Assembly: GCA_018398805.1 (NCBI GenBank)
Contig: JAGFBZ010002033.1
Span: 767,501 to 831,500, forward strand
Origin: Hirundichthys speculiger
Lineage: Eukaryota; Chordata; Actinopteri; Beloniformes; Exocoetidae
DNA: 64,000 nucleotides
Direction: 5' to 3'
Position 1 is the stretch's first letter; each line of letters opens with the position of its first letter. Of the stretch, positions 22,716 to 35,260 are shown piece after piece. The notes beneath the pieces are model-generated. The model saw nothing but the letters and a program-made list of their open reading frames with translations, was not told the DNA's origin and made no database searches. Made by a program: the position numbers and the translations under genes.

Positions 22716-25700
22716 CTGAGGAGAAGAGCACCCTGCCTGCTGTAAAGAGGGGAAAAAAAAAAAAAAAAAAGGTTTTGTGTCATGCTGTGAGGCTGGTTAC
22801 TGCCTGTGTCACTGGAAGCGTCAAATGTATTGAAGAAATGATGAGATGGAAGATTATGAAGGGATTACTACACATAATCTCACTCCAGAACGAGCAATTG
22901 CCACATTCAGGCTCACATTGAAGGTGCAAATGCTGTAAAATGAAAGCAATGTTTCCTACATTAGCCTTTAAAAATCAAAACATACCCACATTTTTCCTTG
23001 TATGAAAATTGCCACAAAACTCGTGTCAGGCACTTTGCCATCTCACATTTGTTGGAGCTTTTTATTGTGACACTAGTTTGGTTTTGCACTGTAGAACATG
23101 GCTATTAAACCCTCTGGAGCAGGACTGCATTTCACTGCTGCTTTCTCAAAAACTCACCTTTGAAGGAACAGCTCAGTTCCTTCAGCTGGACTAAAATTGA
23201 AAATATATTTTACACAAAAGAATTGTAAAATATGGAACAGGCCAGTAATAAGTCCTGAACAGAATCCCATTAAAGGCCAGTGGAAAGAGGTGAATGCAGA
23301 AAAGGAGTCTCAGACACATGAGTGTGGAGGAAGGGCACCCAGCACCAGCCGCAGAGAGGAATAAGAAACCGTTCCAAGCTGTTATTGTTGACAAATGAAT
23401 CCTGAATACTTTTTTTTAATTATATGAAAGCCTATCTCATTCTTATTTAGTGCCCCTATTTAATAATTTGTTATTTTTTTTTTTTGTCTAATTTTATATG
23501 ACAAGGCTGCCACAACCATATTTGAGCACATTTGTATGAGTTTGTCTCTCATGGTCTGAGGAAACATAAATATGCTAAAAAGTCTTACCCACGCAATCAG
23601 TCATCATCATAAACCGTAGCTGTCTGCACAACACATCCACTGCAGCGCAGAAGTTCAACATCTAATACTGTCGAATGTAGCCAAAGATAAAATCACCTAT
23701 AACATACACACGCATATACAAGAATAAATGTGTTGGTGCACAGCCTTAGATATTTCCGTAACAGATCTGCCTGCAGTCAGAGTGCTAGGTAACTAGAAAA
23801 CTACAGCCGGCAGAAATTTGGGTTAAGGGGGGGGGGGGCGGTCAGAACTAGATGGCAGAGAAAGGTCTGGATCTACCGTAGATGTAGTTCTGGTTTCAGA
23901 CTCCACACATTTCCAGTTTCCCTGCATCTGTGGCTCCAAAAGCTCTCAGCCTCTTCCCAGACTGAGGTAATGAATGAGCTAAATGCTTTTAGGTCTTCCT
24001 AGCATTTCAGCTGTTGTCTTTTTTCCTCTCTAATAACCTTCAATAACATATCATCGGCTCAACCCCCCCCCCCCAACCCATAGGTTTATGCTCAGTCAAA
24101 TCAAAGTTGCTGTTGTGAATGCTTAACATGTCTGTCATTGTTGAGTAATATGTATTCCCTCAAAATTAAAATCTTCTATATATATATATATAAATGCTAA
24201 GCTGGCGGATATTGGCCAGCTCTTTCAGACGCTCTCTTGGGTATCACTGAACTAGAAAAATATCTGCAAGCTGCCTCACACGATTCTTCTCCTTTTGCCT
24301 TTGACTTTTACTCACACACATTGAGGCTCTTCTTTGTCTGCAGACGTTTCTTGCCTCTCCTGCGCACATGTCCTTCCATACGCCCACGGATGAATGTTAT
24401 TTCTTCTTCCTCTCCAGTGGCCTTCACCCCCACAGCTCCTCTCAGCCACAGATATTACTAGAACCTTCCAGATCTGTAGCACTGACTTCCTCCCTGCCTC
24501 ATGTGCTTTAGTATATCACTGCTGAAATTGCATTTTATGGTGCAATGGCACATGAAGGATTGTACTTGCTCAGGCTCGCTGTCCTGTCTTGTAATTTAAG
24601 TCATCATTTAGATGGTGAAAAAAGGAACAAAAAATATCTTTGTTTCAGACGCTTCAGTCTGAGAAAAAAAAAAAAAGGAACAAATTACTTCTAGTACAAT
24701 AAGTCTGTTTTTTACATTCTTATTTTGGCTTCAATTTAACATCCAGTTCTCCAGTTTTCATCGATATTCATCTAGTTGTCCTCACTTTGCTCTCCTCTTC
24801 CACCAGATCCTCCTCCTCCTGGATTCTAAATGATTTGGCGTCGCCACATCAGATAGGTTTATTATGATCCTGTGGCAGCTCTAGTTAGAAGGTGATACAC
24901 CACGTACAAAAGATAAATAACTTCGTTTTTAGTTCACAAATACATCTTGATCTGTTCATATTGTATTTGTTCAATAATAAGCCCTTATTAAAACCAACTT
25001 ACTGAAACTCAATCCTGAATGTTAGGCAAAGTAATAGTAACTATAAAACAATTTCTCACAATTTATATGTTAAAAGAAAGAACATGTGTATTATCAATTA
25101 CATAAGTGTCACAAATGACAGTTACAAACATTTTGGCATTTAAGTGTTTAAGTCTCAGCTGGCTGAGCAGAGGAGTGCTTGGACACATGTGATGAACTTC
25201 TGTTAGCTCCCTGTTTACACTGGTGGTCCAATATAGGTCAGAAAGTCATTTTCAAATTTTTCACCTTAAATCTCCACTGTTGAAATATGAACACTTTAGT
25301 TTGAAGTGTTTTTCACCTGATAGGCGGACCTGCCATCCTATTTGTTTTTCTTTTTTAATACAAAGACTGAGTTTGGTTCCTCTGGATCTGACTTTGACTG
25401 CGGGAGGACGGTAGCAACAGTCACAGAGGAATCTGGATAGGCATAGCAACAATCAGTGAAACAAAGCTTGTGATGGCATGCACTGGAGGAGGAATGCCAG
25501 TAAATGTTGCAATAAAACTTGTTAGTCCAAGGTGTTATTAGGAACTCTGGAGCCATCTTGTTGTTTTGGATAGTGGCGCTCAGATGCTCCTATATGAGTG
25601 ATTGCATAAAGCCCGCCCCCGGCCCACTGCGAATGATTCGATATGTTCTGAGCTGGTGGAAAAGGCTGCGAATGGGAGGGTGCCAGACTTGTTTCACGAG

Positions 25701-28149
25701 AGGGTAAATGGGGATTGCTGGCCAGGCTAATGATGGGTCATTCCCTCATTTGACCATTACATAGCTCCAGAGAGTGATACAATCCAACACATATTAATAT
25801 TTATGTGGTTTGAAGGTGGAACGAGTGCACAAATGTTGGTAAGTCAGAAGAGCAGCACCGAGTATGTCAGGGAGAATCTTTGCCCTGTTTAACAACTCTG
25901 CTGAAAGTCACAGCACTGCCTGTAAAATGCTCTCCTCTATCTACCGAGAGAAACATAAACTCAGTCGAGTCAAGTCTGGCAGGTCATTGCTACAACGTTT
26001 CTGAAAGATATGTGAAAACTAAATGTGACAAGTGAGATAATGAATAAATAACCTTGAAACACTTGCCATGTCATAGTTGATGGAATATGAGAATGTAATG
26101 TGATTTATGTGATTTAATTTACTACGCTGATTATTATGCCCATGATGATATCATTTACAGCAGCAATTCTGTGGTCATAAGTCGTGGAAGTATGGGCTGC
26201 TTTTTGCCAGTCAGGGTCCTTACAAGTGTAGTAATGCTCGTGTGAGACCACACACCGGAAACATAATGAACTCGAGTCAGGAGATGACAAACTGGAGTGC
26301 AGAAACACAGCCGCCTGCAAAACGTGATTACTGAGGCACTGGAGGTGACGTCACATTTAAAGGGTTGGTGGAAGCACTTACGGGTACTGATATGGCAGAG
26401 CACGAATATTATATAGACGTTCATTATCTCATAATATGGATATATGACAAACAGATCTATGACGTTAAGGATTTGAATCGTCATTTATCATGTGGTGTTT
26501 CTGTCATGGTCGATGACTGACGTGTGTGTTGTCTCTTTGTGTCGATCTTGCCTCTCTAGAGGCAGGATTGGGATTATGTTTTTTGAAATAATGTGAATCT
26601 TTTCTTTCTGGTATCATGTTTTAACTTAATTTTCCATTGTATTTAATTTCTTGATTGTGCATCCTGTTCAGTTGTGTTTCACACTTGGCTTCTGTGACTG
26701 ATCGTCACACCTGCGCTCCACAGTATTTCTAGATATCCTGCTATTTTTGTTTTTTTTTAATAGTACCCTTTTTGGTGTTTTTTTTTCTCTTTCTTTTTTT
26801 GAGTATCAACTGATGCAGCATCCTCTACCTATCGGGTCATTCCTGACAGTGGTCCTTTAAAGTTTCGAAAAATCTTCACAATACACACAGCATGTAAACA
26901 TGGAAAATATCTACGAAACATGCAAATACAGACAGAATTGTGCTAATTTGTTGCCTGTTCACCTGTTCTGCTTCACTTAACTGCTCTGCAGGTGTTGGAG
27001 CCAATTGTGCAAAAAAAAAAAAAAAATGTTGTATAAGTTAAAAAAAAAACAAAACAAAAGAACATAATGGACAACAGTGCACATCCTCTACACAACACAG
27101 TGAATAAGTGTCTTCAGTCAGAGACTCAGTCCATGTTCACACTGGCACCCTAAATCCAAATGTTCAGCATATCCAGATTGTACCCAGATTTTTCTTTTTT
27201 TCCCAGATCAGATTCCAACCACATATGGAGGTGTTTTTCAGGATTTTCACAGATGCATCTCATTCTGAATGGCCGCTTTACTGACATGCTGGTACCTAAT
27301 GGCAATTTTTGTAACTTGTAGAAGATTTGCACTATGACTATGAAACATGGTTTAATTATGATTGTTTTATGCGTGTAGGTTACCACAGAACACGATGCAA
27401 TATGTGATGTGAAGGGTCCGTCAGAAAGACTGGACTGGTCAGACAAACCAAAAATCTGATTTAAGCTGGTGGTGAGAGCAGAGCCTTCTTCATGCTCACA
27501 GATACAACCTAATAGCCGTGTTACATGTTGACCTGCATGTGTTTTCATGGAGGATTCATCCTAGAAAAAAAAAAAGTTTAAAAAAAAAATACTGTACATA
27601 CAGTAAAGACTTCCTGGAAACCTTTTAGCATTTGACAGTGAAACGTCCTGTCAAATATGAAGTCGGTTGCATTTTCTTTTCAGTTTGTGATTGTCAGTGA
27701 AGGAAAAGTGGAAATCTCAGCAGTATTTTTTGGCACCGTGTTTATTGAGAATAAATGAGAACAAAGTTAGTTGCATTTTGCACCTTTCACTTCCTCCTTC
27801 TCTGGCCAGACATGTTTTTTTAATCTGTTCATTTTTTTTTGTCATCAAATGTCAATGGCTAGACTGTGGTCGCCCACTGACCCTTTTTTACACTTTCTCT
27901 CTGTCTTTCTGATTGCAAGGGAGAAAAAAAAAACATGCTGAGTTGTGCATGTTTGTCTTATTGAATGAAACTACTTAGTTGTTGCAGTTCATGTCTTTTA
28001 TTTTGATTTCTGGCACTTTGTGGCATTTATTAGGCCTTGGAGATTACCGTGTAATGTCTTGGAAATGTCAGTTTCTCCCGCCTGAATCCGAACTGAGTCA
28101 GTTTCTGTGAGGAGAAACGGTGTATAAATGAACAGACTGCTCACCTTTT
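22716..28149. other. Non-coding stretch, 22.7-28.1 kb
   Basis: No supported gene. There is an A-run at 22750-22770, a G-run at 23827-23839, a C-run at 24065-24074 and an AT dinucleotide run near 24178-24192. The GC-richer patch at 25560-25700 has an open reading of 62 codons with no recognised content and may be an old repeat. Confidence 0.6.
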
Positions 28150-29020
28150 TATGGAAGTCATGTCTACATCAGTGAGCCCAGGGTCTGAGTGTGTTGATGG
28201 GCTTCTTGATATTTTTGAATATAAAACTCTTGAAAGTATTCATATAATTGCACCCAAAAAGGTAAAAAAAATATTGTCTGGCGAGCAGAAAGCATCATGG
28301 AGAAACAACCCCGCTGTTGCAAATCAAAAGAGAGAATGCAGGAAAGCTTAATGCAAATGGAGAAAAAGTCATCTACAAATTCATAATGGAATCTTTAAAG
28401 AAAACCTTTATACTTACAACATTGTTATAAAGAAGGGTAGACAAGCCTATTTTTCTGACATGAATCAGCAGGAACATCAACAACAATTGGTTACTGCTGT
28501 TCTGAGATCTTTACACTGACTGCCAGTTACTGACTGAATACACTTTAAAGTGTTGTTGTTCATTTACAAATCAATGAACAATATGGGACTAGAATATATT
28601 TCTGATCTCCTTGTAGAATATAAACCAAGGAGAGCTCTGAGATCTCCAGGAGGAAGTCAGCTGGTAGAACCAGGAGTTAGAACCAAACAGGGTGAAAATG
28701 CATTTAACTACTATGCTGCACACAGATGGAATAAACGTCCTCTTGATTTTAAATGTGCCTCCAACTCCAGACAAAAAACTCCCGCTGTTTTCTCAAGCCT
28801 TGTTTAGCCTAATTTTACCACATTGATTTTACTCATCTATTCAAAGCTCTGTTTTATTTCTTTTCTGACCAAATCTATGTTTTGTGATTTTATTATGCAT
28901 TTTATTTGCCATTTTAATTTTTTTTTTTTTTTTTATCTTTCTTTACTGCCTTTGAAAAGCATGCTCAGTTGCCTTTATGTATAAAATGTGCTCTACAAAT
29001 AAACTTGCCTTGACTTGCTT
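28150..29020 (+). mobile_element. LINE fragment (L2/Maui-like) with internal deletion
   Basis: The left part (to about 28470) translates, with frameshifts, as Lys-Val-Lys-Lys-Ile-Leu-Ser-Gly-Glu-Gln-Lys, Arg-Glu-Cys-Arg-Lys-Ala and then Trp-Arg-Lys-Ser-His-Leu-Gln. This is the linker between endonuclease and reverse transcriptase in fish L2-type elements. The right part starts abruptly with the end of the reverse transcriptase: Leu-Pro-Val-Thr, Phe-Lys-Val-Leu-Leu, Glu-Tyr-Ile-Ser-Asp-Leu-Leu-Val-Glu-Tyr-Lys-Pro, Arg-Thr-Lys-Gln-Gly-Glu and His-Arg-Trp-Asn. It ends in the usual tail (GTGCTCTACAAATAAACTTGCC, 28989-29010). The catalytic core is missing, and stops and frameshifts show it is dead. 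Confidence 0.85.
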
Positions 29021-29678
29021 TGTGGGCCTTTAGACCTCTGACACTTGTTCAGCAATATTTTACCTGGTTTAGTTATTTAAATAATATTGTCGTGATTTGT
29101 AAGGTTATTTCATTCTCCTTGGAAAACTCTTATAGCGTCCCAGTCTGCAGCCAACAGGCTACATAATGTTTTGATGAAGTATCATTTCAAGTCAAAAATA
29201 GACAAATACCCCTAATTAATTCATGAGCTATCATTATCTTGTTCTGATAAGACTCCAACTGATTGAAACTATCCAAGAGGTCATGATGTATTCATTTTAA
29301 AACATGGAACCTGGTCACTGAATCATAGCAGGATTTAGCTGAGACAAAGAAAAAAAAAATGAAGGAATGAGGACTGGTTATTCACTTGCTGATGTGAGAT
29401 GTTACACAGTAAGGAGAACGTAGTAGAGGCTAATCTTTCACCCCAGTACTGCTCCATCAGCTGTTTCCCAAGCCCCAAGGAATGAAGATGGATAATAGTA
29501 AATGGTGATGATCAGCGAGGGTGAGAATTCATTTGGTAGTTTAAGAGATTGAGTGAAAGAAATGATAGTGTGTGTGTGGGTGAAATTGTGGGGACACAAA
29601 TCTGCTTACACAGTCATATTTTAGGGACTCGATTCCTTTTTGAAAATGGATTGTAAGTCAATTTAATGTCTTCAAAAT

Positions 29679-29679
<1 letters not shown>

Positions 29680-29723
<44 letters not shown>
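29680..29723 (+). repeat. Compound (TG)n(AG)n microsatellite
   Basis: About nine TG units run straight into about fourteen AG units. Confidence 0.95.
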
Positions 29724-30070
29724 ACAGGGGAAGTCGTGCTGTTTTCATGGGCCACTTCACCAGAACATGTGTGTGAACATCAGGAAACCCGCAGAGAAAG
29801 CGTAAAGATAGATTCAGAGACCTCAAGATACTCATTCACTAACTGGGACCACACCACAGCTGTACAAGCCTGCTAGTTGAGTGAGGAGTCAAAGCATCTG
29901 AAGTGAGGGAAGGGGTGATGGTGAACACCCCCCTCCTAGACTCATCCAGGACATCTTGTGGTTGAGTTTGAAGGCTCCAAGTGTGTGTGTGTGTCGAGGC
30001 GGGGGTGACTGATGAATGAATATGAAGAGGGATGAATCAAGATGGGTGCAAGAAGAGGGAAAAAAGTAAG

Positions 30071-30097
30071 GATGGATGGATGGATGGATGGATGGAT
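30071..30097 (+). repeat. GGAT tetranucleotide array
   Basis: Six and a half units of GGAT. This is a common fish microsatellite, often the tail of a retroposon; no attached retroposon body was recognised here. Confidence 0.9.
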
Positions 30098-30570
30098 TGG
30101 TCAGCAGCCTTTTACTTTTCAGGTTGCGAATCCAGCATATGATGTTCACCCTTGAATCCTCAGAAATGCAGCCTTTTAGTTAAACGCTAAATAGACTATA
30201 TAGTGACATCACCCATTACCACAGCACTGTGTCTTCTACATAGTTTTGTCTTCAATCTATACAGTGTTTTGTCAAAACGCAAACTCACTCAACGAATACA
30301 CTGTGGAGAATGAATGGTTTCCTGACTTAACGCCCAAGGACACTTCGATAACACTTTGACTGCAAGGCCACAACTCAAAGCACAGATCTTCCAAATCGCT
30401 CTGCTTCCTGGGCCAAAGTTGGAATGAAATACATAATTAGTTCAAGTACACATGGCTAATTAGAATAACAATAAACTCTTACTGTTTGATGTTTCAAACT
30501 GCAGCTATCATCATATAAAACTCGTGGCATCTAAAATCTTTTAATGATAACATTGTGTGTAGTTCAAGGC

Positions 30571-31574
30571 CAGGGTTATAATAGTTTTGGATTTTCCATT
30601 AGTTTTAGTTTTTATTTAGTTTTTAGTTTATTTTTTCCAAATTCAGTTAGTTTTAATTTGTTTTTAGAGCAGTTTTGCTAGTTTTTATTTGTTTTCATTT
30701 TGAAATACTTAGTTTTAGTTTAGTTTTTATTAGTTTCAGTGTTAGTTTTAGTTTTATTTTGTTAATAAGGGTTGTAATTTTGGTTTGAGTGAAGCACTGA
30801 ACTTTTTGAAGGCTATCGAATCACATAGTTGTGTTTACATTCCGGTCTCAATAAATATATTTATCAATATATATAAATATAAAAATATAAATATATATAT
30901 ATATAAATAATATAATCAATCTTCCCGCGTGTGGTGTTCCTGCGTATTTACTGACCAACAGCTATCTGGTCTCTGGTGGAAACAGTCCATTATAGTTGCA
31001 GTTTTCTCCCGTTCCTTCCCAACGCTGACTGGCCTGCAGCTGTAGCTTCTCTTTCCAGGGGGCTAGCTTAGGCTAGCTTATCCAGGTAGTCTTGGTTAGC
31101 CTTCTGTTGTGAGCTTTTCAAATGGACTTTTAAATTTGTGGGGTTTTTTTCCCCTTGAGAAGTATTCCACACATTGTATCACCTGCTTCTACAACAAGGG
31201 ACTTATGTTTATCGTTAACACAGTCATAGTCAAAGAAATCCCAAATAGGACTGTGCCGCTTTCTCCCAACTTTTGCCGCAGCCATCACTGCTGATCACTT
31301 TAGGTTTTTTTATTTTTTGCTGTTGTTGTACGGTGAGCGAAGTTAATAGATTTTAAACGTTTATGAGGTAAAAAAAATTACAAACACGAAAACGAAGGAC
31401 GTTCTTGACATTATTATAGTTAATTTTAGTTCGTTTTATAAACACATAATACAGTTTCAATTAGTTATCGTTTTTTAAAAAACTCTCATTTTAATTTTAT
31501 TTCAGTTGACGAAAATGTTTTTTCAATTTTAGTTTTCGTTATTTCATTCGATTTTGTTAACGATAATAACCTTG
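30571..31574. mobile_element. Probable non-autonomous DNA transposon (about 1.0 kb)
   Basis: The left end CAGGGTTATAATAGTTTT and the inverse of the right end CAAGGTTATTATCGTTAA match at about 13 of 16 positions, forming an imperfect terminal inverted repeat. The left arm is a dense TTTTAGTTT array (30590-30770), and the right arm (31420-31560) is again rich in TTTTAGTT/GTTATCG. I recall fish DNA elements with such TTAGTTTTAG arms. The flanks TTCAAGGC and TTTAGGCC agree at only 5 of 8 bases, so a target duplication is not clear. The middle has no transposase. Confidence 0.5.
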
Positions 31575-33907
31575 TTTAGGCCTACCGCTTGAGCAGAGTT
31601 CCTTACTTTTTTAAACTGCAGTGAATCAGTTGGAGTCAGCCCAATCAAATACAGTGATCCTCTGCATTAAAACACTTCAGTGTACATGTGAAATTATAAT
31701 TAGGATGATTGTTGCAGCACTCTAAGCTCTTTTGTGTTTTGCTGGACAAGGCCTTGGCAAAGATTCATACAGGCCATCTGGACATGTGAGGTGCAGCCAA
31801 TGCTATGCAGCCATGCATACAGCCTCCACCTCACCTTGGTTAGAGATCGGTGCAAAGTAAAACATTTATTTTTTTGTTTTTTTATGTTTTTTTTTTTTTA
31901 TTTGTTCATTCATCTTTTGTTCATTTTTTGCTTTTCTGTGAGGCCTAAACCTGCTGACTCATTAACAGCAGCAGGAATCCAACACAATATGATTGTATCA
32001 CGTAATTTTTGTGCTCGTAATCCCACACCTCTGTCTTTCTCAAATCAAAGTCTGCAGTCGCTGCAGTGAACACCACAAAAACAGTCCTACTCCCAGTTAG
32101 CTGTGGAAGTCGTGAGGAATTATCAGATAACTATGGCTTGAACATTTGAAGAGAATCTGACACCTCACTGCTGTGATGTGGACTCCCCCCCCCCCGCTGT
32201 GGGAATACTTGCTGAGAGATGCACAGTTCTGGAGTCGAAACATGGGCACGAGGCTGGAAATGAGAGAGGCACACAATCCCAGCGATGCAATTATTCACCA
32301 TTCACTGGGAAAAAAAAAGAAAATGAAAACACATTCAGGCAGGATCTCCTGAATGCACAAAACGTTCTGCGACGACTTTAAACATGTGAAAGGATAAGGA
32401 CACGTGCGTATGCTGTGTACGTGGGGATTCTTTGAGCAGGAAACAACACGTGCAGAAAATGAACCCAGGCTTTTTGTGTCAACCCCCAATAACACAGCAA
32501 GCACATGCCACCATGAGTGGGTTTGTACAATGCTCTGGTTAAGCCGTTCTGACTGGTTGGAGGGGGTGTTTGGACATAGAGGGCACAACGTCTTCAAAGA
32601 CTTGATGTTTGTCATGAGGTGGGCATGTTGGCAAATCCCCATGATGAGGGGTGAACCATTTGTTCTGCATCCACACACGTATATGCTTTCTATAGAGCTG
32701 TGACAGCTACGCTGTTATGTCATAAGATGTGCATTGAAGCTGTCAGAGTCGTTAGGTGGCTGCAAACATAATCTCTATACATAGAGCTTTGTTCCTGCTA
32801 CAGCAGGCCTACGCTGTCTGACTCACCAGCAGCCTCGCACCAATGCCACAGCAGGACTTTAAAGATAACTTAAATAGCTAAACAGATACGCTTTGTTTTC
32901 AGATTTGTGATCGACTGAATAATGCAATTAAAGAAAGTCAACTTTGTTGTTTTTCCATAAATCTTGGCACACTGAGAAAAGGAAATGAAGTGCAGCATTT
33001 GTAAACACTGTTCCGCAGCTTTTGCCCATAATAACCGCTCTGGTCTCTGGAGGAAGGTGGACATTAGCTGGAGGTCGAGTGGAAACGAAACAAAATGACG
33101 GAGCTTGAACGCATTGTGGACATTTAGTTGAGTTTTCTCTTCTTGGCCTGTGTATTTGCATTTCAAATCAAGCCTTCAGGCTGTGGCCATTTCAGCAGTA
33201 AGTATGTGTCTTATATAAGAAATCCTGTGAAGAGTGGGATCTGTGTGCACAATGCTCCAACAACATCCACACATCACTGTGTGCTCCTTTTAAGATGACA
33301 AAATAATAAGCTGGACTGGAATTAAATTATCATCACGAGCCGGCACTTTAAAGGGGATATAGAGGGAAGCTGCTGCTTTAGTGTGGCAGAGCCTTTAATA
33401 TGAAATGAGTTTTACCATGTAGACAGAGAGTGTGATATCCACGGAGGTGAGTATTTAGCCTGAAGGAGCATTTTTTTATTACAAGTTACATTGCACAACT
33501 TGTTCCAGGGTGCTCCGCCCACATAAAATCACAGGGAACATGTGTATGAACACACAGGGGTTTTGAAACGTACACACAAACACGTACGTTCACGTCTATG
33601 TTACACATTTAGAAATACAGTTTGTTTCTCTGAGGGGACGTATTTTGTACCGGGCAAAATATCTTATTTTTCATCTTTGTTGGTTCTTTGCCAGCCCCCC
33701 CTCCCCCCACCTCAGCCTCCTCCACTGCTTCCTCTATTTTTGCTGTTCAGTTCATTTCTCCTTTTCCCATAAATGCTTTTTTTATTCTTGGCCTCACAAT
33801 AACCACAGGTCCTCTCACAAAGACACAAATAAGCAGCATGTGCAGTGTGCAAAACTAAATGTCTCATGTAGCATTAGCCTGTGTAATTAGAGCAAACGGT
33901 TGTAGCT

Positions 33908-33923
33908 GGGGGGGGGGGGGGGG
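33908..33923 (+). repeat. G16 homopolymer
   Basis: Sixteen consecutive G. It could form a quadruplex and is prone to length error in assemblies. Confidence 0.95.
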
Positions 33924-34640
33924 TCTTAGGGGCTAAGACAAAGCAGTGCTTTTAATGCCAGTTTGACCGTATTAACTTGCTCACATTTATAGAGAATGCA
34001 CTTGGGTTTACAAGGGTTCATCTTGAAGAAGACTGAACAAGTTCACTGCTGAAGTGACCCCCGCAGCAGCACGTAATAAGAAGTGAATGCAGTGTCGACG
34101 GCTGACCAGCTGGGAGACAGCTGTTCGCAGGTGGGGAAACATATCCAGACAGCCTCCCTCCCATTAAAGTAATTAAAATAAAAGGCAGTCAGGATGGGGA
34201 CATAGCTCACCCCTCCACATCATCCCTCCGACAGACCTGTTGCTAGGAAACCCAACACAGGACCTGTGGAAAGACGATTAAACTAGCCTTGTGCCTGATA
34301 ATAAATGCCCTGCAAAACAGAAGATATCCCTGAATAATACTTTGTCAAATCCACCATGAACATTTTGATGGGACACATGTTATTTACTAATAGCTTTCCC
34401 CACAGGCAGTGAATGGGTACTAAAAGGTGGTTGTATTTTCATTATAGACATGATTTTATTTAACGCGATGTGACGTGCATGGATTTAACCAGTAATGTCA
34501 AAAGATCGAGGAAATTCAGAAGGAGCAATGAAAGGGCTGTGACGCATGCTGTCCTTTGTTAGTGTTTTTCAAAAAGAGTGCCACTGAGGTCATTGTATAC
34601 TCTGCCCGGAGAGTGTTATGTAATGATGGAGCAGCGTGTT

Positions 34641-34680
34641 GGTAATTAACTAGAAAAGAGGACCTCATGGGTTAATTACC
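34641..34680. promoter_or_regulatory. Inverted pair of homeodomain-type sites
   Basis: GGTAATTAAC (34641-34650) and its exact reverse complement GTTAATTACC (34671-34680) are separated by 20 bases. Each arm has the TAATTA core bound by many homeodomain proteins. The arms are exact mirror images about three helical turns apart, which suggests a paired binding site or conserved enhancer. Function is inferred; chance occurrence of a 10-bp exact inverted pair at this spacing in AT-rich DNA is possible. Confidence 0.35.
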
Positions 34681-35224
34681 ACATATAATAAGGCGAGATG
34701 TTTCTTCCTCACATGTCATCTGTCTGTGCAGCATTCTCACTCATTTTTTTTTTTACTCTCTTTCCTCTGCATCTCCTTGCTCTCTCGCTTTTACGCAAAC
34801 ACACAGTCATTCATGTTTCCGAATTGGATTAGTGGTTTCTGTGTATTCCCCCAGAGGATATAGAGTGAAAAGTCCTGCAAGGCTTGACGGCAACTCCCTG
34901 CACTGAAGCGAAAGACTGAGAGCCGGAGGGGTTTACAGCATAGAGGGTGTGATCACAAAAAGAAAAAATGAAACAGAGCGATGTTTCTGCTAGAGCCTGA
35001 TTCTTAAACAGCAGCCTCCATCGATGATGGCAGCTCCTGTCAAGTGGTTTAGATGTTTATGTTAAGCAGTTAAACCGTGAATCTGTCCTATAGAAATCCC
35101 CATGAGGAGTAGCACAGCTCACATGCTGGGACATGAACTATAACGCAGACCTACACAAAATGATCCTGACTCACTGTCTAAGAGTCATAACATAGCTTTG
35201 CTCTTATAGCTCTTCTCTTTACAT

Positions 35225-35260
35225 TATATATATATATATATACACACACACATATATATA
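35225..35260 (+). repeat. Compound (TA)n(CA)n(TA)n microsatellite
   Basis: Alternating TATATA, ACACAC and ATATAT runs without other features. Confidence 0.95.

Larger units (their letters stand above)
29021..30570. other. Non-coding stretch with microsatellites
   Basis: No gene is seen. It holds a TG/AG compound microsatellite (29680-29723) and a GGAT array (30071-30097), listed separately. The open readings here come from these repeats. Confidence 0.7.

Noticed and set aside
32178..32703. Overlapping open readings of about 100-127 codons on both strands
   Set aside because: Both strands open, no family resemblance, and no acceptor or donor pairing that makes sense.
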